DNA of 6,331 nt from Deltaproteobacteria bacterium (GTDB lineage Bacteria; Desulfobacterota; BSN033; UBA1163), in the NCBI GenBank assembly GCA_016875255.1, contig VGRU01000208.1:1-6331 (forward strand). The letters are read 5' to 3'. Below the pieces are notes generated by a model. That model saw nothing but the letters and a program-made list of their open reading frames with translations, ran no database searches and was not told where the DNA came from. Both the position numbers and the translations under genes were made by a program. Below are positions 1 through 4,979 of the stretch, piece after piece (the stretch's first letter is position 1; every line of letters begins with the position of its first letter).

Positions 1-616
1 TGGCCATCGGGAATTCCTCGATGCCGACGATGTTGATATTATTCTTTCCAGCGTAGTCTTTGCTTGGATCATGAATCGATTTCCCGAAAGCGGTATTGTA
101 AGTCAACAGACCCACTTTGGGAGCATCTTTTCCTTTATGGATCGCCTTAATATACTCTAACACAGCTTGGGAATCCATAACATAACTCCCAAAGGGTAAA
201 TAGATGTAGTCAACCGGCGGGGCCAGAATTCCCTGGAAAGTGGAGAAAACGACCGTGGGAATCTTATGCTCCTGGATAATGGGTTTAATCATAATGCTTG
301 TTCCGGCATCCCAGTTGGCGATCATGTCCACCTTCTCTTCGCAGAACTTCTTAACCAGTTTCACGCCTTCCGGGGGTTTGAACGCATGGTCAACAACGGT
401 CAATTCGATCTTTCTTCCTCCAACCCCTCCCTTTACTTCATTGACGTGACGAATATAGTCGGTAATACCCTTGGCATGGTATTGTCCCCAGGTCGAGGCC
501 GGGCCGGTGAGATTGATGACCGCCCCAAACCGAACGGGCTGAGTCAAACCATTCATTGGCAAACCTATACAAATCAATCCGATCATAATGGCAAAGATAA
601 ATAATTTTTTCATCAT
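1..616 (-). CDS. Branched-chain amino acid-type ABC transporter substrate-binding protein (N-terminal part, runs off left edge)
   Basis: About 205 codons are open from ATG at 616 to the window edge, with no stop, so the C-terminal half is missing (family members are about 370-420 residues). The protein starts MMKKLFIFAIMIGLICIGLP, a basic end plus hydrophobic stretch typical of a Sec signal peptide. There is no lipobox around the single early Cys, so a soluble periplasmic protein is expected. The mature start has the family pattern VRFGAVINLTGPAS (residues 28-41), then HVNEVKGGVGGRKIEL (57-72), the usual N-lobe signature of the Peripla_BP_6/LivK type I binding fold, followed by DHAFKPPEGVKLVKKF. 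Such proteins capture a ligand in the periplasm and hand it to a LivHMGF-type ABC importer; the ligand (branched-chain amino acid, amide, aromatic acid or other) cannot be read from this half. ATG 616 and ATG 613 are adjacent and both fit the ribosome binding site. An in-frame ATG at 700 would only add residues in front of the signal peptide. Partner permease and ATPase genes would lie beyond the left edge. Confidence 0.9.
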   Translation of the reverse strand, partial: MMKKLFIFAIMIGLICIGLPMNGLTQPVRFGAVINLTGPASTWGQYHAKGITDYIRHVNEVKGGVGGRKIELTVVDHAFKPPEGVKLVKKFCEEKVDMIANWDAGTSIMIKPIIQEHKIPTVVFSTFQGILAPPVDYIYLPFGSYVMDSQAVLEYIKAIHKGKDAPKVGLLTYNTAFGKSIHDPSKDYAGKNNINIVGIEEFPMA

Positions 617-620
617 GTTT

Positions 621-627
621 CCCTCCC
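621..627 (-). promoter_or_regulatory. Ribosome binding site of the substrate-binding protein gene
   Basis: On the minus strand this reads GGGAGGG. Its GGAGG core (622-626) lies 5 nt before ATG 616 and 8 nt before ATG 613. It decides the start: the only longer in-frame ATG (700) has no comparable site at a proper distance and would bury the signal peptide. The two tandem ATGs cannot be separated by sequence alone. Confidence 0.75.
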
Positions 628-795
628 TTTCTTGGATAAAAAATTTTACCGTCTTACTTCTCCCGTGCTTTATTGCAATAGGCCAAAACTTCTTCTCCAT
701 CGATTCGTTAAGCCCTTGACCAAACCACCCCCTTTCTTAATCGGAATGCCTTTTAAACACGATAAGAGTTTCGACCGTTTTAACAGGGCGAACCC

Positions 796-823
796 ATTTT
801 ACACATCTAAAAATAAAAAGCAA
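796..823 (-). promoter_or_regulatory. Possible sigma70-type promoter for the substrate-binding protein gene
   Basis: The minus strand shows TTGCTT (818-823), a 16-bp AT-rich spacer, and TAAAAT (796-801). A start near 789 would give a leader of about 170 nt. It lies immediately past two terminator-like hairpins, which is where a new transcription unit would be expected to begin. The -35 box is weak and the region is AT-rich, so a chance match is possible. Confidence 0.35.
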
Positions 824-825
824 GT

Positions 826-854
826 AAAAAATTTCACACCTTTCAAAAAAGGCG
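826..854 (-). terminator. Weak second terminator-like hairpin
   Basis: On the minus strand a 7-bp stem including one G-T pair is formed by 848-854 and 837-843, with a 4-nt loop. Five nucleotides later comes a run of six T (826-831). The stem is AT-rich and the T run is offset, so it is at best a back-up to the stronger terminator at 899-939. Confidence 0.25.
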
Positions 855-898
855 ATTTCTTAAGTGATTTCAATCCGATTTCGAATGATTCCCGCATT

Positions 899-939
899 AA
901 AAAAGGCCGATATCTGAAGTCCATCCCCAGATAGCGGCC
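899..939 (-). terminator. Intrinsic terminator downstream of smc
   Basis: On the minus strand GGCCGCTATCT (929-939) pairs with AGATATCGGCC (905-915) over 11 positions with a single C-T mismatch. The loop is 13 nt, and six T (899-904) follow immediately. The GC-rich base and adjacent T run are the classic Rho-independent layout. It lies 113 bp past the smc stop codon and is the best candidate for the end of the smc transcript. On the plus strand the hairpin is not followed by T residues, so it works in one direction only. Because a promoter (994-1022) lies between the smc stop and this site, it may also end a very short transcript or act as an attenuator for the downstream gene. Confidence 0.75.
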
Positions 940-987
940 CGGCTATCCAATTAACCTCCAGAAATAACAGCAGATATCTCTGGACCC
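899..987 (-). ncRNA. Candidate short transcript or attenuated leader RNA
   Basis: A promoter at 994-1022 would start RNA near 987, and the terminator at 899-939 would end it near 899, giving about 90 nt. The predicted RNA can form a hairpin with arms 979-984 and 957-962 (6 bp), a second with arms 942-947 and 930-935 (6 bp), and the terminator stem. The last two share bases and exclude each other. In addition 971-978 is exactly complementary to 909-916, an arrangement that would break the terminator 3' arm. No known riboswitch or sRNA family is recognised. It is inferred from promoter and terminator position only. Confidence 0.3.
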
Positions 988-993
988 GAAAAG

Positions 994-1022
994 AGGATAG
1001 CTAAAAATATATCGAATGTCAA
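994..1022 (-). promoter_or_regulatory. Strong sigma70-type promoter just after smc
   Basis: The minus strand has a perfect -35 box TTGACA (1017-1022), a spacer of exactly 17 bp (1000-1016), and -10 box TATCCT (994-999). Its -35 edge is only 29 bp beyond the smc stop codon. It points leftwards, toward the substrate-binding protein gene, with an expected start near 987. If it drives that gene the leader would be about 370 nt and would have to read through the terminator at 899-939. Confidence 0.6.
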
Positions 1023-1051
1023 GGTGTTTCGGCAGACGAAATGGAGGGAAA

Positions 1052-4000
1052 CTAATTCAGCCGTACGGAGACCACTTTTGAGACGCCTGGGGTCTCCATA
1101 GTGATCCCGTAGAGGGTATTGGCCATCTCCATCGTCTTCTTGTTGTGGGTGATGAGGATGAACTGGGAGGTCTTTGAGAACTCCCTGACCATTTCAATGA
1201 AACGGTTGATGTTCGCATCGTCCAGGGGCGCATCGATCTCATCGAGCAGGCAGAAGGGCGTGGGTCTGATCATGAAGAGCCCGAAGAGCAACGCAGTGGC
1301 GACCAGAGCCTTCTCTCCTCCTGAGAGCAGGTCGATATTCTGAAGTTTTTTGCCCGGAGGCTGAGCCACGATATCGACTCCCGAAGTCGAGGGGTCCTGT
1401 TCATCCATCAGGATCAGGCTGGCCTGTCCGCCCTTAAAGAGCCGGGCAAAGACCTCTTTGAACTTTTCGTTGACAAGATGGAAGGTCTCTAAGAATCGCT
1501 TCGTCGTCGTCCGGTTGATCCGGACAATGGCTTTCTTAAGCGTATCGAGCGCTTGTTGGAGGTCGTTCTGCTGCTCTGTGAGGAAGTCGTGCCGCCGTTT
1601 CAATTCCTGATACTCCTCAAGGGCCAGGAGGTTGACCTCTCCGAACCCTTCCAGGCCGGCCTTCAGCTCTGCGAGCCGTTTTTCTCCCTCCTCCCTTGAA
1701 AATTCCTCCGGAGCCATTCCGATGGAAGTCGAAAGCGTGGCCCCGTAGCGTTCTCTCATCGAGTCCTGCAGATGCTGGAGTTTCAACTGAACCTCTGAAA
1801 CCCGGATCTCCTCCTCATGGCTCTTCTGCCGGACATCCTCCATCTCTTGCCGGAGATATCTCGAAGAGGCTTCCGCCTCTTTCCATTGATTAGAGAGCGC
1901 CTCTACGCTCTCTCTTAGATGCGAAAGACCTTCTTCTTTCAACCGGTGGCTTTCTACCAGCCCTTCCAGTTCCTTCTCCCTCTGATCGATTCTTTCACGA
2001 AGCAAAGCCTTCTCCGCCTTCGAAGCCCTGATCCCCTTCACTCGATGGATGACCTGCTCGCGAAGGGTTCTGATATGCTCGGAGAGGTTGAGAATCTGAG
2101 CCTCCATTCCCCTCTGCTTCTCCTCGATGGAGGCTAAATAGACCTTCTTCTCCGTGATCCTTCCTCCCAATTCTTCTGTCCCTTCTCTTACTTCCTCCAC
2201 AGTCTTCTTCAGGGATTGGAGCTCCTCCTCCTTCTCCTTTCTTGCGGCCTCTTCTCTCTCCATCTGATCCAGGGCCGCCTTCATCTCCTCTCCAATTTCC
2301 TTCTCCTCTCCCCGGAGTTCCTCTTCTTCAAACCGGAGGAGTTCTGCCCTCTGAAGGAACTGTGAGGTCTCCTTTTTTACTCCTTCCAGATCCCTGTCCT
2401 GATGGAGGAGTTCAATCTCCTTCTCCTGGATCTCCTTTTTCCTGTTCTCCAGCCGGACTTCTCTCTCAAAGATCTCCTGATGAAACCGCCCCTCCTCCTC
2501 AAGAGCCTGACGGCATTGGTCCTCCCCTCCCTCAATCTTTTTCTCCAACTCTCGGATCTCCCGCCTTCTTTCGAGAATGCCAAGGCCCTGGTCACGGCTT
2601 CCTCCGGAGATCACTCCTGTCCGTTCGACCATCTCCCCTTCGAGGGTGACGAGGGTTTCGAATGGACCTTCTTTCTTCATCCAGTCGAGCGCCTTCTCTA
2701 AATGATCGACCACGCCCACCTCTCCGATCAGAAATTCTGCGATGGCTGAAAACCCTTCCTTCACTTTAACAAATCGGATCAGAGATACCGGCCCCTCTTC
2801 GATCTCCAGGGGTGAAGAGAGTTCCTGATGTTTTTTGCCTCTTATTCCTGCGGGAATAAAACTTCCCCGACCCAGCGACTCCTTTTTAAGAAATTCGATG
2901 GCGGATATCGCTTCTCCCTCATCCGCTACCATCAGGTATTGCAACCGCTGTCCCAGAACAGCCTCCAGAGGAATCTCATAGGGAGGTTCCGGCTCCAGGA
3001 TATCAGCCACCACGCCGATGATCCGGTCCCATCGTTCCTGCTCTTCCTTTTTTCTAAGGAGGAGAGACTTCACGCCCTTTTCAAACCCCTCATAATTTTC
3101 CTGGAGTTCTTTTAAGGAGAGATATCGAGACCGGTCCTGCCTCAGTTTCTCTTCCAGCTCGAATCGTTCGGATTGTCTTGCTCGAAAAACCTCCCTCAAC
3201 TGTTCGAGCTCTCCTGCCCATTTCTCCTTCTCATCCTGGAGCGTGTTCTGGATGGAGAGATTGACTTCTCTCTCTTTTTCCACTCTCGCCAAAGTTTCTC
3301 CAAGCCGGGACAGTCCTGCTCTCACTTCTTCGGACTCTTTTTCATGGGAACGAATCCGCTTCTGAAGATCCTCCCTTCTCTCTTCCAGGTGGGATTGACG
3401 GTTTCTGAGAGAGGTGAGTCGGGTGAGCGTATCGATCAATCTCCCCTTCTCCGCCTCTAACTGGTCTGAAACCTCCAGGAAGGTTCCTCTGAACTCATTG
3501 TAGAGAACTTCCCATTCCTTTACGATCTCTGCGTTCTCGCGGCTCTCCTTTTCCAGTTCCTTCCGGAGCTGCTCTGTTCTTCTTCGTTCTCTACGGGTCT
3601 CTCTCCAGGATTGAAGTCCCTTTCCGATCTCTTCCAGCATCTGGGCCTCCTGCCTCTGAAGGCCATCCTTCTCTCTCCTGAAGAATTCAACCTCGTTCTC
3701 GTTCTTCTGAATCCTCTGATTCAGATCATACAGCTCCTGCTGGAGCGCGCGGAGCCTCTCTTCTTCCTCCAGACTTCTCAGCCTCATCCCTTCGACCGAT
3801 GCCTCCCTCTGGGCCATCTGAGCGGAGATTACGGTCTCCCTCTCCCGGAGAGCCTTGAGATAACCCCTGGCCGTCTCCCCTTTCTCCGAAAGTTCTCCGT
3901 ATTCCTGAAGAGCGAAGCGGAGTTCGATCTCCCGGACCTCCTTTCGCATCGCCTTATACTCTTCCGCCCGCTTCACCTGCCGTTCCAGGGTGACGATCTG

Positions 4001-4609
4001 CCGTTTCACCTCGGAGATGATGTCCTGAATCCGAAGAAGATTCTGCTGGGTCGCATCCATCTTCATCAGGGCTAATCGCTTGCGTTCCTTATACTTTGCA
4101 ATTCCCCCTGCCTCCTCGATTAAAAAACGCCGGTCCTGGGGATTGGCATTGATGAGATGTTCCACCCGGCCCTGTTCCACAATCGAGTATCCATTCACGC
4201 CGATCCCCGTGTCGAGGAAGAGATCGATGATGTCTCTCAGACGGCAGGGAGTCCGGTTGATCAGGAATTCACTCTCTCCGGATCGGAAGAGTCTGCGGGT
4301 GATGGTGATCTCGCTGTACTCCTGGTATTCCTGGGGGGCGGTTCCATCCTCATTGGAGAAGGTGAGGCTCACCTCCGCCATCCCCAGGGGTTTTCTTCCG
4401 TCGGTCCCCCCGAAGATGACATCCTCCATCAGCTTTCCCCGCAAATGTTTGGCGCTTCGTTCGCCAATGGCCCAGAGGATCGCATCGACGACGTTCGACT
4501 TACCGCAGCCATTCGGCCCAACGATCGTCGTCACTCCCTCCGGAAAGGAGAGATGAAGCCGGTCGACAAATGATTTGAAGCCGGTCATCTCAAGTGATTT
4601 GATTTTCAT
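1052..4609 (-). CDS. smc: Chromosome partition/condensation ATPase Smc
   Basis: A complete 1185-residue protein, the usual length for bacterial Smc (about 1150-1200). Smc is the ABC-type ATPase core of the Smc-ScpA-ScpB condensin; it dimerises at its hinge, entraps DNA and organises and separates newly replicated chromosomes on the nucleoid. The N-terminal head has the Walker A motif GPNGCGKSN (residues 31-39), an arginine-loop segment AIGERSAKHLRG (47-58) and a Q-loop at YSIVEQGR (141-148). A long Glu/Arg/Lys-rich coiled coil follows (about 170-520), then the hinge (about 525-672) ending in GVISGGS, then the returning coil (about 680-1010). The C-terminal head carries the signature LSGGEKAL (from 1095) and Walker B FCLLDEIDAPLDD (from 1119, with catalytic Glu 1124). 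All ATPase motifs are intact. ATG 4609 gives the family N-terminus MKIKSLEMTGFKSF and has AAGGA 7 nt upstream. ScpA and ScpB are not in the window. It is separated from gltX by repeats and probably has its own promoter. Confidence 0.98.
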   Translation of the reverse strand: MKIKSLEMTGFKSFVDRLHLSFPEGVTTIVGPNGCGKSNVVDAILWAIGERSAKHLRGKLMEDVIFGGTDGRKPLGMAEVSLTFSNEDGTAPQEYQEYSEITITRRLFRSGESEFLINRTPCRLRDIIDLFLDTGIGVNGYSIVEQGRVEHLINANPQDRRFLIEEAGGIAKYKERKRLALMKMDATQQNLLRIQDIISEVKRQIVTLERQVKRAEEYKAMRKEVREIELRFALQEYGELSEKGETARGYLKALRERETVISAQMAQREASVEGMRLRSLEEEERLRALQQELYDLNQRIQKNENEVEFFRREKDGLQRQEAQMLEEIGKGLQSWRETRRERRRTEQLRKELEKESRENAEIVKEWEVLYNEFRGTFLEVSDQLEAEKGRLIDTLTRLTSLRNRQSHLEERREDLQKRIRSHEKESEEVRAGLSRLGETLARVEKEREVNLSIQNTLQDEKEKWAGELEQLREVFRARQSERFELEEKLRQDRSRYLSLKELQENYEGFEKGVKSLLLRKKEEQERWDRIIGVVADILEPEPPYEIPLEAVLGQRLQYLMVADEGEAISAIEFLKKESLGRGSFIPAGIRGKKHQELSSPLEIEEGPVSLIRFVKVKEGFSAIAEFLIGEVGVVDHLEKALDWMKKEGPFETLVTLEGEMVERTGVISGGSRDQGLGILERRREIRELEKKIEGGEDQCRQALEEEGRFHQEIFEREVRLENRKKEIQEKEIELLHQDRDLEGVKKETSQFLQRAELLRFEEEELRGEEKEIGEEMKAALDQMEREEAARKEKEEELQSLKKTVEEVREGTEELGGRITEKKVYLASIEEKQRGMEAQILNLSEHIRTLREQVIHRVKGIRASKAEKALLRERIDQREKELEGLVESHRLKEEGLSHLRESVEALSNQWKEAEASSRYLRQEMEDVRQKSHEEEIRVSEVQLKLQHLQDSMRERYGATLSTSIGMAPEEFSREEGEKRLAELKAGLEGFGEVNLLALEEYQELKRRHDFLTEQQNDLQQALDTLKKAIVRINRTTTKRFLETFHLVNEKFKEVFARLFKGGQASLILMDEQDPSTSGVDIVAQPPGKKLQNIDLLSGGEKALVATALLFGLFMIRPTPFCLLDEIDAPLDDANINRFIEMVREFSKTSQFILITHNKKTMEMANTLYGITMETPGVSKVVSVRLN

Positions 4610-4616
4610 CTATTTA

Positions 4617-4621
4617 TCCTT
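4617..4621 (-). promoter_or_regulatory. Ribosome binding site of smc
   Basis: AAGGA on the minus strand, 7 nt before ATG 4609. It confirms that start, which also matches the conserved Smc N-terminus. Confidence 0.75.
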
Positions 4622-4629
4622 GGTTACCC

Positions 4630-4658
4630 ATTTAACTAATCATGCTGCAACAAGTCAA
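4630..4658 (-). promoter_or_regulatory. Probable sigma70-type promoter of smc
   Basis: The minus strand reads TTGACT (4653-4658), a 17-bp spacer, then TTAAAT (4630-4635). A start near 4623 would leave a short leader of about 14 nt holding the AAGGA site. It lies just outside the repeat block, on the smc side, and would let smc be transcribed independently of gltX. Confidence 0.5.
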
Positions 4659-4680
4659 ACACCGATACCCAACTCACTAT

Positions 4681-4937
4681 CACCAAACACCAAATAATAA
4701 CCAAATCCCAATCACCAAAAATTAAGTTCCTCGCCCCTCCGGGTCTGTGTCGCAATTACTATTTTGTCACCCTGAATTTATTTCAGGGTCTCGTAACGAT
4801 CTGATTCTATTAGATGCCGAAACAAGTTCGGCATGACAATTTTTACCATTTCCCTCATCGTGACACAGCCTACGGCGAGGAAGAAATTTTAACTTTTGGT
4901 AATTTGAAATTTGGTCATTGGTGATTATTGGGTGATT
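4681..4937. repeat. Large imperfect inverted repeat in the gltX-smc gap
   Basis: The left arm (about 4681-4770) and the reverse complement of the right arm (about 4834-4937) align with small gaps. Shared blocks, read left to right, are ACCAAAT at 4699-4705, ACCAAAA at 4714-4720, TTAAG/TTAAA, TTCCTCGCC (4727-4735), CTGTGTC (4745-4751) and TTGTCA (4764-4769); their partners on the right are in mirrored order. The centre is near 4802. As RNA it would fold into one long irregular hairpin. No reading frame of note lies inside. It looks like a decayed non-autonomous mobile element or a stack of nested palindromic repeats; no transposase is present. Confidence 0.7.
4764..4839. mobile_element. MITE/REP-pair-like element with TTGTCA...TGACAA ends
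   Basis: This 76-bp unit at the centre of the larger repeat begins TTGTCA and ends TGACAA, perfect 6-bp inverted ends. Next to each end is an 8-bp hairpin with a 5-nt loop: ACCCTGAA/TTCAGGGT (4769-4776 and 4782-4789), and ATGCCGAA/TTCGGCAT (4814-4821 and 4827-4834). The two hairpins are diverged inverted copies of each other. From memory, sequences of the form GTCACCCTGAA...TTCAGGGTC are common dispersed repeats in many proteobacterial genomes. No transposase is encoded here; any mobility would need one elsewhere. Confidence 0.55.
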
Positions 4938-4979
4938 GCCTGCCTGCCGGCAGGCAGGGAATTTGGTTATTGGTTATTT
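4911..4979. repeat. Short TTGGTnATTG direct repeats flanking a palindrome
   Basis: Copies of a TTGGTnATT-like unit occur at 4911, 4918, 4929 (as TTGGGTGATT), 4963 and 4971. Related motifs in inverse orientation (AATAACCAAAT and relatives) occur at about 4684-4720. The rightmost copies extend into the last codons and stop of gltX. Such low-complexity repeats may spread by slippage or with the neighbouring palindromes. Confidence 0.55.
4939..4958. repeat. Perfect 20-bp GC-rich palindrome
   Basis: The sequence is CCTGCCTGCC followed by its exact reverse complement GGCAGGCAGG, with no spacer. It interrupts the TTGGTnATTG repeats and is far more GC-rich than its surroundings. It begins 8 bp past the gltX stop on the transcribed strand, but no T run follows, so it is not a standard terminator. 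Palindromes of this form look like a dispersed intergenic repeat; copy number cannot be judged from this window. Confidence 0.8.

Larger units (their letters stand above)
617..1051. other. 435-bp non-coding gap between smc and the substrate-binding protein gene
   Basis: No convincing protein gene lies here on either strand. Reading leftwards from the smc stop it holds a strong promoter (994-1022), an intrinsic terminator (899-939), a weaker terminator-like hairpin (826-854), a second possible promoter (796-823), then about 170 bp of leader ending at the ribosome binding site. A perfect 10-bp palindrome, TATTGCAATA, lies at 671-680 and could be an operator half or chance. The plus-strand frame 632-934 opens with TTG, has no ribosome binding site and resembles no family I know. 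Confidence 0.7.

Noticed and set aside
671..690. Sigma54-type promoter (TGGCC...TTGCA on the minus strand)
   Set aside because: The GG and GC elements are about four bases too close for a -24/-12 promoter.
617..700. In-frame N-terminal extension of the binding protein from ATG 700
   Set aside because: It would put 28 basic, non-signal residues before a clear signal peptide and ignore the GGGAGGG site located right before ATG 616/613.
799..924. Minus-strand 41-codon ATG frame overlapping the terminator
   Set aside because: The purine run touches the ATG with no proper spacing, most of the frame is terminator and AT-rich hairpin sequence, and no known peptide is recognised.
632..934. Plus-strand 100-codon frame in the smc/binding-protein gap
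   Set aside because: It starts with TTG without a ribosome binding site, lies opposite the promoters, terminator and leader of the minus strand, and its protein resembles no family I recognise.
2242..2649. Long plus-strand frames inside smc, such as this 135-codon one
   Set aside because: They are antisense shadows of the GC-rich, Glu/Arg-rich smc coiled-coil coding sequence; their low-complexity Pro/Ser/Leu translations are what the opposite strand of GAG/AGG codons gives.
4157..4573. Plus-strand frames opposite the Smc N-terminal head
   Set aside because: The minus strand here encodes the conserved Walker A and Q-loop region without interruption; the plus-strand products show no motif or ribosome binding site.
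4681..4937. CRISPR array in the repeat-rich gap
   Set aside because: The repeats are short, irregular, mirrored and without uniform spacers; no cas gene is nearby.
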